Source: Mucilaginibacter dorajii (GTDB lineage Bacteria; Bacteroidota; Bacteroidia; Sphingobacteriales; Sphingobacteriaceae). Taken from it: DNA of 64,000 nucleotides. Position 1 is the stretch's first letter; every line of letters starts with the position of its first letter. Where the stretch lies: positions 1 through 64,000 of the forward strand of contig NZ_JANTYS010000007.1 of NCBI RefSeq assembly GCF_024808255.1. The letters are read 5' to 3'. Shown piece after piece: positions 9,367 to 16,892 of this stretch. The notes below the pieces were generated by a model. The model saw nothing but the letters and a program-made list of their open reading frames with translations. It made no database searches and was not told the DNA's origin. The translations under genes were made by a program, and so were the position numbers.

Positions 9367-9852
9367 GTGGCATCAATTTACCAACTTGAGAAAAATATAT
9401 TTACAGAAGCCGACTTTGACCAAATGAGTTGGCATGATTGTCATATACACTCGTTTTCTTTTAACGATAACTTTGAGTTGTTAATGGATATCGATTATCT
9501 GTTTGAATGGGTATACCCTAAAAAGGGAAGCAAATACTATAAATTTTGGATTGCTCCCTGTACGTTGATATTTGAAAATGTGTATGATGTAGAATTCGAG
9601 TTGGAACATAAACAACCTATCATAGAGTATATTGAAAGGGCAAATCCCCAAACACCCAAAAATGAAGAATACATAGGTAAAGAATTTGAATATGATTGGG
9701 ATATTGTGATGATTAACGGAGAGATGACTTTTACGTCGGTTGGTTTTAAGCAATATGTAAGGCAACAACCAATCTTTTTAGGTACTCAAAAGCTTGAATT
9801 GGAAACCCGGGGTGGGATTTCTTTTGATACTGTATCCTCACCGCAGGGTTAG
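9367..9852 (+). CDS. Hypothetical protein, possible immunity-like fold
   Basis: 161 residues from a GTG at 9367 (MASIYQLEKN); no nearer ATG gives the conserved-looking SWHDCHIHSFSFNDNFELLM segment. A TATCTTGG sequence just upstream resembles a -7 box. The protein is rich in aromatic and acidic residues and predicted mainly as strands (LLMDIDYLFEWVYP, FWIAPCTLIFENVYDVEFEL). The pattern recalls small cytosolic proteins seen near polymorphic toxins, but no toxin gene is nearby, so this is only an impression. It lies alone 90 bases after the helical orphan, next to repeats. Confidence 0.6.
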   Translation: MASIYQLEKNIFTEADFDQMSWHDCHIHSFSFNDNFELLMDIDYLFEWVYPKKGSKYYKFWIAPCTLIFENVYDVEFELEHKQPIIEYIERANPQTPKNEEYIGKEFEYDWDIVMINGEMTFTSVGFKQYVRQQPIFLGTQKLELETRGGISFDTVSSPQG

Positions 9853-9941
9853 CTGATAACTGTTTTGAAATATACGTCGCAAAGCACACTTCATTTCGCC
9901 GGATCCGGGCATGCAGGCAGTTTCCGATTATAAGGTGGCAC

Positions 9942-9973
9942 CCCGCTGTACAAAGTCTCCGACTACTGTATGT
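9942..9973. repeat. Decayed double-hairpin repeat
   Basis: CCCGCTGTACAAAGTCTCC followed by GACTACTGTATGTC is a shortened member of the family at 8399-8608, lacking most of hairpin A. Confidence 0.55.
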
Positions 9974-10025
9974 CAGCCTGCTATTTAATGATAGGAAATC
10001 GAAGATATCCGCCTCTTGATCCCCT

Positions 10026-10206
10026 GGCTGTTGCGGTTTTGTTGCGCTTTGCAAAATATGACAATTCTTAATTTGCTGATTATTAAAAAGATGCACTTTT
10101 CGAGTGTTTCACTTGTTGCGCAACACAACAGTTTTGGGAGGTATTAACCGGACTAAAAAGAAGTCTTAAATCTTGATTCTAAATCCTAAAAAGTGCTCTC
10201 GACCGT
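10026..10206. repeat. Long direct repeat R1, left copy
   Basis: About 180 bases from GGCTGTTGCGGTTTTGTTGC to GTGCTCTCGACC match 18873-19068 in the same orientation, with shared blocks such as TTGTTGCGCAAC, AAAAAGAAGTCTTAAATC and GATTCTAAATCCTAAAA. The right copy runs into the 3' end of tRNA-Arg; the left copy ends in a sequence resembling that 3' end. With R2 it brackets the segment holding the two-component system and exported hydrolases. Confidence 0.75.
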
Positions 10207-10270
10207 ACACTTTTCGAACTCTATAATAGATGAATTAAAAGTTCTATCTACAATTGGAACTTAGAAAATT
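10190..10270 (-). pseudogene. Possible tRNA-like remnant
   Basis: On the minus strand this stretch ends GAGAGCAC like the tRNA-Arg at 19059-19130. It keeps a D-arm-like AGTTC...GATAGAAC and a GAGTTCGA T-arm-like block, but the acceptor and T stems do not pair. It is at the same place relative to repeat R1 as the intact tRNA. It may be a decayed tRNA or attachment site; support is weak. Confidence 0.3.
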
Positions 10271-10331
10271 CAAGTACGATTAGGTTCGTGCCCAGCCTCG
10301 GGAGGTTATTAAATTCGTCCCCAGGCTGGAC

Positions 10332-10460
10332 TTTTTTCGAACCAATTCATCGAAAATTTGCGAAGGATTGGAAATTTAGGCGAGAGTTTTTCAATTATTT
10401 AAACCACCATGTTATTTGTCTACGATTTTTTAAATAGGGTTTATTAGCTTATCAACATAA
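10332..10460. repeat. Long direct repeat R2, left copy
   Basis: 129 bases from TTTTTTCGAACCAATTCATC to TATCAACATAA align nearly end to end with 18628-18756, same orientation, sharing TTTTTCAATTATTTAAACC and ACCATGTTATTT. It contains CCAATTC/GAATTGG-like arms in the right copy. It is noncoding and unassigned. Confidence 0.8.
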
Positions 10461-10683
10461 CGAATTCCGCGAGTTTGTAATTCCGACTAAGCTTCATTTA
10501 AGGTAGCCCGTAAGGAAACCTATTTTAAGATAAAACGTCTTGTCTATTCGAATTACCCGCCGCAACAGCATGAACCTGTTTGTAGCTGGAACCCGTTACA
10601 CTAAGGCAGTCGGCCAGGCGGTTTTGGGAGCAGGTGGGTATCCTCTGACAGCTACCGGTAGTAGCCGTTGCTGGCAGGCTTTC
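10461..10683. other. Intergenic, nothing recognised
   Basis: No supported gene. From about 10550 the base composition becomes richer in G and C by eye, matching the genes that follow up to 18407. Confidence 0.4.
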
Positions 10684-11085
10684 TCAGGCCAGTTCTCGGT
10701 TAAAAAAGGCATCGATCAAATACTGGTCTTCTGGAAAGTTGTAAACTTTGCTGATCATTCCGTCTTTAAATTGCCACAGTAGGCAGGACATCCTTTCGAT
10801 ATTTTCCCCGTCCGCAAGGTTGCTCCAGTTTAGGTGACAATCGATCACGTAGTCGTCGTTCACGCCCATCACCATGGGCCTGGCTTTAAAAGAAAAGGCC
10901 TGCAGCTGTTTAAAATAGGCGAGTACCTCGTCAATGCCGGTCTTGACACCGCTTGTCGGGTTCCTGCCGGGGATAACCCACTGAATATCCGGGGATAAGA
11001 TCTGCCGCATCGCTTCCAGGTCATTTCCGGTGTAAGCGGTAAAAAAGGATTGTATCAATACTAAGTTCGGGTGTTGTTCAGACAT
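10684..11085 (-). CDS. SnoaL/NTF2-like ketosteroid-isomerase-type protein
   Basis: 133 residues with no signal peptide. SnoaL-like layout: helix LVLIQSFFTAYTGNDLEAMRQIL, then LSPDIQWVIPGRNPTSGVKTGIDEVLAYFKQL, then strands FSFKARPMVMGVNDDYVIDCHL and MSCLLWQFKDGMISKVYNF. Members bind small hydrophobic ligands; a few are isomerases or hydrolases. It lies 29 bases after the LytTR regulator gene on the same strand, so it is probably co-transcribed with the two-component system and may be a ligand-binding accessory. No function can be assigned. Confidence 0.82.
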   Translation of the reverse strand: MSEQHPNLVLIQSFFTAYTGNDLEAMRQILSPDIQWVIPGRNPTSGVKTGIDEVLAYFKQLQAFSFKARPMVMGVNDDYVIDCHLNWSNLADGENIERMSCLLWQFKDGMISKVYNFPEDQYLIDAFFNRELA

Positions 11086-11114
11086 GGTCTATTGGTTTTA
11101 AAGGATGAATTTTT

Positions 11115-11804
11115 TTACTTCAGTTTCCCCATCAAGTTTTCCCGGTAAACTTTCCCAACGGGCAGCTTTTTGCCGGCGATGGAGACTTCGTTACCTTCGA
11201 GGTATTTAATGGCTTTCAACGAGGCGATATAGGATTTATGGATGCGCGCAAACTTCGTCACCGGCAGCTGCTCTTCGAACTGGGTCAGCGTCTGCTTGGA
11301 CATCACGCGTTCCTGGTCGGTATAAATAAAAATATAGTTGCCATAGGCTTCGATATAACTGATCTCGTCAAAAAAAACCTTGGCCAGCTTTTTGTCGGAT
11401 TTGACCATCAAAAACAAATCTTCCTCCTTCACCGCCGCCGGCGCATCTGCGGATCTGTTAACCACCTTTTCGGTAGCCTGCACAAACCGGGGAAAGGAAA
11501 ACGGTTTGAGCAGGTAATCGGTTACCGACAGTTCGAACCCTTCCAGCGCATATTCCGGGTAGGCCGAAGTAATGATCACCGCCGGGTATTTTTTGAGCGA
11601 ACGCAGCATTTCAAAACCCGTCAGCCGCGGCATATTGATGTCCAGGATGATGAGATCAATATCCTTTGCTTTGAGTACCTGCATGGCCTCAAAAGCATCT
11701 TCGCAACTGCCTACCAGCCTCAAATAAGGCACTTGCCCGATGTAGTTTTTCAGGATGTCCCTGGCGATGGGTTCGTCGTCGACAATAATGCAATTGATGT
11801 TCAT
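11115..11804 (-). CDS. LytTR family response regulator
   Basis: 229 residues. The receiver domain (1-120) has the acidic pair DDE at 9-11, phospho-acceptor Asp55 in LIILDINMPRLTGFEML, the switch Thr/Ser in VIITSAYPEYALEG and Lys in YLLKPFSF. A C-terminal LytTR DNA-binding domain (about 130-229) includes EISYIEAYGNYIFIYT and FARIHKSYIASLKAIKYLEG. The start codon overlaps the kinase stop (TAATG), showing translational coupling. LytTR proteins bind two direct repeats about 22 bases apart; such a pair lies at 12907-12937, in front of the divergent hydrolase operon, which is therefore the likely target together with its own operon. Confidence 0.95.
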   Translation of the reverse strand: MNINCIIVDDEPIARDILKNYIGQVPYLRLVGSCEDAFEAMQVLKAKDIDLIILDINMPRLTGFEMLRSLKKYPAVIITSAYPEYALEGFELSVTDYLLKPFSFPRFVQATEKVVNRSADAPAAVKEEDLFLMVKSDKKLAKVFFDEISYIEAYGNYIFIYTDQERVMSKQTLTQFEEQLPVTKFARIHKSYIASLKAIKYLEGNEVSIAGKKLPVGKVYRENLMGKLK

Positions 11805-12838
11805 TAGCTTAGGTCTATTTCCAGGTTCACTTCGAAATATTCATTTTGTTTTGCTGTGGTTAGCTTGTACTGCTGCGGATAGATCAAATCCAGGCGTTGC
11901 TTAACGTTATTCAAACCCAAGCCACCTTTGGATTTGTTTTGAACGGGCACATATTCCGGGTCTACCGAATTTTTTACCCGAAGGTGCAAATGACTGTCTT
12001 TAACATCCAGCTGAATATGCACAAATACCGGATGCCCCTTAACCGCTGAAAAATGCTTAAAGCTGTTCTCCACAAAAATGATCAGCAGCAACGGTGCGAC
12101 ATACTGATCCGCATAGTCACCGGAAATATCTAATTTAATATCAGTTTTATCACTTAGCCTGATCCTTTCCAGTTCCACATAGTTGCTGATATAATCCAGT
12201 TCTTTCTGAACCGCCACATAATTTTGGTTAGTATCATACAGGGAGTACCGCAATAGCTCGGACAATCTCAGCATCAGGCCCGGCAGCTTTTTCGATTCGG
12301 CCACCGAAAGCCCATACAGGTTATTCAGTGTATTAAACAAAAAATGCGGATTGAGCTGCGCTTTCAGATGCCGTAACTCGTTTTCCTTTTGCTCTTTATC
12401 GCGGATCAAACGATCTACCCCTACTTTAGCCAATGAAGCCATCACCGTAAAGGCCACCATGCTGAAAGCAAAGTGCTGATCCTGCCAGTTAGTAACCACA
12501 TCAGTAATATGGAACAAGGCCGCAAAGAGCTGTCCGATCCAATTTAGCAGGTAAGGTAAAAAATTGATCAAAATAATGAGTTGCACCAGGTAGAGCCCAA
12601 TGCCGGCCAACCATTTACGACGTTTTAAAAACGGCAATACTAAAAGATTTTGGGCGTAACAGGGGATAGCCAGTTCCAGCATTTCCTGTAAGATCATACA
12701 AACCAGGGTGATCCCGGTCATGCGCTGGGGATATTCCTTCAGCAAAATGTACAGGAAGAAAACGATCACCCAAAACACCAGCTGGGTGTAAACCTTATAG
12801 GGCCAGGTAAATAAACGTGTCCAGTCGAAAGTTTTCAT
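11804..12838 (-). CDS. LytS/YehU-type sensor histidine kinase
   Basis: 344 residues. Four hydrophobic segments (about 18-33, 42-58, 77-95, 122-140) anchor it in the inner membrane without a large external domain. The His_kinase domain follows with phospho-acceptor His165 in LKAQLNPHFLFNTLNNLYGL. An ATPase domain has the N-box VENSFKH and the G-box SKGGLGLNNVKQRL. This class signals to LytTR regulators; its partner is the next gene, joined by a one-base stop/start overlap. The signal is unknown and, lacking a sensor domain, may be sensed in or near the membrane. Confidence 0.95.
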   Translation of the reverse strand: MKTFDWTRLFTWPYKVYTQLVFWVIVFFLYILLKEYPQRMTGITLVCMILQEMLELAIPCYAQNLLVLPFLKRRKWLAGIGLYLVQLIILINFLPYLLNWIGQLFAALFHITDVVTNWQDQHFAFSMVAFTVMASLAKVGVDRLIRDKEQKENELRHLKAQLNPHFLFNTLNNLYGLSVAESKKLPGLMLRLSELLRYSLYDTNQNYVAVQKELDYISNYVELERIRLSDKTDIKLDISGDYADQYVAPLLLIIFVENSFKHFSAVKGHPVFVHIQLDVKDSHLHLRVKNSVDPEYVPVQNKSKGGLGLNNVKQRLDLIYPQQYKLTTAKQNEYFEVNLEIDLS

Positions 12839-12906
12839 TATTCAAATAAACGATGGTCCGGCCTTACTGCCAAATTTTGGTGATAAACATATCCATTTTG
12901 ATGATG

Positions 12907-12937
12907 AACGTTTCATCATCGCTGCAAATACGTTCAT
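12907..12937. promoter_or_regulatory. Candidate LytTR operator (two direct repeats)
   Basis: AACGTTTCA (12907-12915) and TACGTTCAT (12929-12937) are separated by 13 bases. The second fits the published LytTR consensus [TA][AC][CA]GTTN[AG][TG] exactly; the first fits apart from one inserted T. The wider match is CGTTTCATCATCG against CGTTCATCATCG, 22 bases apart. It lies between the kinase gene and the divergent serine hydrolase gene. Confidence 0.65.
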
Positions 12938-13016
12938 CATCGGGTGGCGTGTGTTCAGCACTTATATTTTTTGAGGTGTTTTTGGTGAAATACTTTTGGT
13001 TCATAATCTTAAAATC

Positions 13017-14333
13017 ATGAAAACATTCATCACATCCGTCATCGCCTTATTCCTGCTGACCAGTTCGGCTTTTGCACAAACTGATACCGTTCAGGCCAAC
13101 TTGTTCAAAGACATCCCGGCCTGGATGGCCGAATACCATGTGCCTTGCGTTGGCGTGGGTGTCATAGAAAATGGAAAGATCAAATGGGTCAAAAACTTCG
13201 GTGAATTGCAAGCCGGACATCCCGCCCCTAATAACACCTTATTCAATATCGCCTCCCAAACTAAGCCCGTTGCCGCCATGCTGACCTTAAAACTGGTACA
13301 AATGGGCAAATGGAACCTCGATGAGCCGCTGGCGCATTACTGGATAGACCCCGATATTGCAAACGATCCGTACTTAATGAAACTGACCACCCGTTTTGTG
13401 CTGAGCCACCAGACAGGTTTCCCCAACTGGCGCTCAGACAATGGCGGTACCAAACTCAAATTTAAGTTTGAGCCGGGCACCGCCTCCGGTTATTCCGGTG
13501 AGGGTTTTGAGTATTTGCGCCGGGCGCTGGAAGCCAGGTTACACCAATCCCTTGCTGTATTAATGGATACTTACCTGTTTAAGCCGCTGGGTATGAATAA
13601 CACGCAATACTGGAGCGAAAACCTGGACACGACCCGTTTCGCCATGTGGCATGACGGCCAAGGCAGACGCTATACCACTTCGATCCAAACCCCGGTGAAC
13701 GCAGCCGATGACCTGATCACCACCATAGCGGATTATTCCAGATTGGGAATCTATGCGATACAACTGGCTAACGAAGGCGGTCCTGTTTATGCAGAAATGA
13801 TCAAACCGCAAAGAAGGACCAAACCCGGCAATGCCTCCGGCCTGGGCTGGGGCCTTGTAGATGGGCTGCCTGACGGTGCCTATGCCTTGCAACATGGCGG
13901 CTCGGATATCGGCGTACGAACCATGGCCGTTTTCCTGCCGGGATCAAAAAGCGGCGTTGTGATCATGACCAATGGCGATAACGGCGCATTCATCTGCGAC
14001 CGCATCATTAAACGCGCCTTGCCGGAGGGTGCGCTGATCCTGGAAACCATGAACAAATCTGCAACCAGCCACGAAAGGATCGCTATAGCCGGCCAGCTGA
14101 TTCAAAGCTATACCGGCACCTATGCCCAAAGCAACGGCAAATTGGTAAAAGTAGAAGCAGCCGGCAATGCCTTAAAAATATCCGGGGATGGTGTGCCAAC
14201 CGTAGTCGTATTCCCCGAATCAGCCAACAAATTCTTTATGGACGGCTACGACGTGCAGCTGCAGTTTCCTGATACCAATTCCCTGGTCGTCATCGAAAGT
14301 GGCAAACAAGTGCTAAAGGTTAACCGCCAATAA
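13017..14333 (+). CDS. Exported serine hydrolase (beta-lactamase class C family)
   Basis: 438 residues from the ATG at 13017, which begins a clear signal peptide (MKTFITSVIALFLLTSSAFA). Family active-site motifs: Ser80-Gln-Thr-Lys83 (SxxK) in FNIASQTKPVAAML, a YSGEG motif at about 159 in the YxN position, and HGG in LQHGGSDIG. A short C-terminal beta domain follows (about 340-438). Relatives include DD-peptidases, D-aminopeptidases and esterases; true beta-lactamase action is unlikely for this subgroup. First gene of an exported hydrolase operon, one base before the M28 peptidase gene, with candidate LytTR sites about 80 bases upstream. Substrate unknown. Confidence 0.9.
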   Translation: MKTFITSVIALFLLTSSAFAQTDTVQANLFKDIPAWMAEYHVPCVGVGVIENGKIKWVKNFGELQAGHPAPNNTLFNIASQTKPVAAMLTLKLVQMGKWNLDEPLAHYWIDPDIANDPYLMKLTTRFVLSHQTGFPNWRSDNGGTKLKFKFEPGTASGYSGEGFEYLRRALEARLHQSLAVLMDTYLFKPLGMNNTQYWSENLDTTRFAMWHDGQGRRYTTSIQTPVNAADDLITTIADYSRLGIYAIQLANEGGPVYAEMIKPQRRTKPGNASGLGWGLVDGLPDGAYALQHGGSDIGVRTMAVFLPGSKSGVVIMTNGDNGAFICDRIIKRALPEGALILETMNKSATSHERIAIAGQLIQSYTGTYAQSNGKLVKVEAAGNALKISGDGVPTVVVFPESANKFFMDGYDVQLQFPDTNSLVVIESGKQVLKVNRQ

Positions 14334-14334
14334 C

Positions 14335-15564
14335 ATGAAAAGATATATCATCATTGCCTTATGCTCCTGCTGCCTGTTTACAGCGCAGGCACAAACGATC
14401 AAACAATTGAAACGGGACATGTACGGCATCGCCTCGGACGCCACCGAAGGACGCTTTACCGGATCGCCTGGTTACCTGAAAGCAGCGCGCTATGTCGCCG
14501 GGCAATTAAAAGCAGCCGGACTAAAAACGACGTTCCAGGCAGTGCCTCTGCTATGGGATAATTATGACGGCAGTACGATTAGCATTAACCAAAAAATTTA
14601 CCCGCATCAAGGCGGTAATTTTATCATCCTGCAACATGCAGCTCCCAAACCTGGCGATTGGGTTGTTTTAAAAGACAGGCCCGATTCCGCTAACACAGCT
14701 GCTTTAATCAAGCTAAAAGTAGCTGGAGTGATCCTGCTGCCCAATGAACAGCAGGCAAAGGATTGGGAAACGACCGTGATCCGACAATACCGCTTTGGCT
14801 ACATACACTACGCAGCAGATTACGTACCAAGCCAAGCATCACTTACCATCATCCTGCTCAGCCCGAACTTAGCTGAAAAGCTAAATAAAGACCCAAAAAC
14901 TATAGCCGATATCAGGTTTAAACAAGACCGGGTGAACGGCTATAATATCATCGCAACACTGCCTGGCAGCGATAAAAACCTCAAGGGTCAAACCATCATC
15001 GCCGGCGCGCACCTGGATCATATCGGCAGGCTTGGCGGTCACATCTATAACGGCGCTAATGACGACGGCAGCGGCTGCGTGGCATTATTAGCTGCAGCAA
15101 AGACACTGGCTCATCATCCCGCCAAAAGGCCGCTCCTGTTCGTCTTTTACTGCGGCGAGGAGCTGAATTTATTAGGCTCCCGTTATTTGATGGATCACCC
15201 GCCCATAACCGTCAAAAACATGCTCATGAACATTAACCTCGAACAGGTCGGCAGCAGGCACCGTTCCTTTCCTGGTGTTTGGGCCGTCGGGGACCAACAA
15301 TTCAAAAACAGCTTCTTTACTTTGAGTAAAACGTTTGCTCATCCGGATCTGAAGTTCAGTCCTACGGACAGCCTGCGCGACGAACTCAGCAATACGGACA
15401 GCTATAGTTTTATGAAAAAACAGGTACCCTCGCTTTTATTAAGCTCCGGCGGTTTTGACGAGCACCATACGCCCCAGGATAAAATTGACCTGATCGATTT
15501 TCCGCATCTGCAAAAAGTAAGCAGGCTGTTAAATCAGCTGATCCGGCAAATAGCGGACCATTGA
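14335..15564 (+). CDS. Exported M28 family metallopeptidase
   Basis: 409 residues with a signal peptide (MKRYIIIALCSCCLFTAQAQ). The C-terminal half is an M28 aminopeptidase-type domain with two-zinc ligands in order: His226 and Asp228 in AGAHLDHIG, Asp243/244 in NGANDDGSG, Glu275-Glu276 in YCGEELNLLGS, and a His in GFDEHHTPQDKID. The middle (about 80-200) resembles the protease-associated insert of this family. It probably removes N-terminal residues from peptides in the periplasm or outside. Co-transcribed with the serine hydrolase one base upstream; the transglutaminase-like gene follows 39 bases later. Confidence 0.92.
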   Translation: MKRYIIIALCSCCLFTAQAQTIKQLKRDMYGIASDATEGRFTGSPGYLKAARYVAGQLKAAGLKTTFQAVPLLWDNYDGSTISINQKIYPHQGGNFIILQHAAPKPGDWVVLKDRPDSANTAALIKLKVAGVILLPNEQQAKDWETTVIRQYRFGYIHYAADYVPSQASLTIILLSPNLAEKLNKDPKTIADIRFKQDRVNGYNIIATLPGSDKNLKGQTIIAGAHLDHIGRLGGHIYNGANDDGSGCVALLAAAKTLAHHPAKRPLLFVFYCGEELNLLGSRYLMDHPPITVKNMLMNINLEQVGSRHRSFPGVWAVGDQQFKNSFFTLSKTFAHPDLKFSPTDSLRDELSNTDSYSFMKKQVPSLLLSSGGFDEHHTPQDKIDLIDFPHLQKVSRLLNQLIRQIADH

Positions 15565-15603
15565 TGACAATGATATTTTGTTTTTGGCATGTATATTTAT
15601 CAG

Positions 15604-16689
15604 ATGTATAGAATTTTAACCCTCGCAATTTTCCTGTTGGTTTCCTCAGGGGTTTGCGCGCAGGAATGGGATTTTCATTATACACATGCGGATACCTTAT
15701 CGATGCGTGTTCAGTATCATGGCAAGATTTACTATCTGACCAGGGAATTAACCGCACCGTGTAGCGGCCAGGTTCAAAAAGCCCGGGCCATCTTCGTGTG
15801 GATCACCAACAGCATCGCCTATGATTACAAAGCTTATAACAGGCAGGTAACCAGGGGCTATAACGAGCTAACGTTTCGCTGCCCTTCTGATGATACCCTT
15901 ACCTGCGTTATCAAAGAAAAGGTTTGGGAGAACCAATACATCAACCGGGCTTTAGACCGAAAGAAGGTAGTATGCCAGGGTTATGCCATGCTGTTCAAAC
16001 GAATGTGCGGGATTGCAGGCATCCATGCGGAAGTTATACCCGGATATACCCGGACAGCATATTACCAGGTTGGTACGCCCGGCGAACTGGACCATGTCTG
16101 GAACGCAGTGCAGCTCGATGGTAAATATTATCTGCTCGACCCGACCTGGGCGGCAGGGAGTTGTTCAAAAGATGATAATGACCGATTAAATAGTTTTGAG
16201 AAATTATATAATGATTTTTACTGGCTGACACCTCCTGAGGAGTTTGCGAAAGACCATTTTCCCGAAGATCCTAAGTGGACCCTGCTGCCGAAGTATAGCA
16301 TAGAGAAATTTTCTGCAAACCCCTATTATGATCCAGGGGAATTATCCAGGATCACTTTGTTAGCCCCATCCTCGGGAATGATCAAAGCCAAAAAGGGAGA
16401 CACCATACGCTTCAAATTGAAATATATGGGCCGCATCAATAAGCTGCAGATCAATACGAATATTTTTACCAACCCGGATACCGGGTACTATGAAGATCAT
16501 AAACGTCATGAGCTGGCAAGATGGATAGTCGATTCACTGGCCGTTAAAAGACAGCAATATGTGCCGTTTAAGCGCACAGGTCTCGTTTACGAATTCGTCT
16601 ATGTGGTCAGGGATTACACCCTGGAATACCTGGACATTCTATTTGACCGCTACAGGGTAATGCGGTTTAAGATCGATCACTGGCGGTAA
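15604..16689 (+). CDS. Exported transglutaminase-like protein
   Basis: 361 residues from the ATG at 15604, giving the signal peptide MYRILTLAIFLLVSSGVCAQ; an ATG at 15589 would add MYIYQ. A transglutaminase-like cysteine-protease core follows with the full triad: Cys124 in VVCQGYAMLF, His164 in ELDHVWNAV, Asp179 in YYLLDPTW. A lysine-rich beta region of unknown role makes up residues 230-361 (LLAPSSGMIKAKKGDTIRF). Bacterial members cleave or cross-link peptides and often act at the cell surface. It sits in the hydrolase operon after M28. Substrate unknown. Confidence 0.88.
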   Translation: MYRILTLAIFLLVSSGVCAQEWDFHYTHADTLSMRVQYHGKIYYLTRELTAPCSGQVQKARAIFVWITNSIAYDYKAYNRQVTRGYNELTFRCPSDDTLTCVIKEKVWENQYINRALDRKKVVCQGYAMLFKRMCGIAGIHAEVIPGYTRTAYYQVGTPGELDHVWNAVQLDGKYYLLDPTWAAGSCSKDDNDRLNSFEKLYNDFYWLTPPEEFAKDHFPEDPKWTLLPKYSIEKFSANPYYDPGELSRITLLAPSSGMIKAKKGDTIRFKLKYMGRINKLQINTNIFTNPDTGYYEDHKRHELARWIVDSLAVKRQQYVPFKRTGLVYEFVYVVRDYTLEYLDILFDRYRVMRFKIDHWR

Positions 16690-16892
16690 CACCAGTGGTA
16701 TTATTTTTAACTTTAACTCAAATACCGGAAACAGGAAAAGACCATTATCCCGTTGCTCACGCCAATGGTATTACGGTTATGCAACAGCGCTGAAAACTTT
16801 CCTGATTAAAATGAAAATGGAAGACTATAAGCATTATAATAATTGATTTTAAGACTAATTGTTAATCCTATAAAAAGTTTGAGAACAGAATA
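16690..16892. other. Gap inside the hydrolase cluster
   Basis: 203 bases without a gene, AT-rich toward 16850. It may hold a separate promoter for the second serine hydrolase; no confident TAnnTTTG box or operator was seen. Confidence 0.35.

Noticed and set aside
10540..10782. 80-codon plus-strand frame overlapping the NTF2-like gene
   Set aside because: Antisense shadow of a gene with clear fold motifs.
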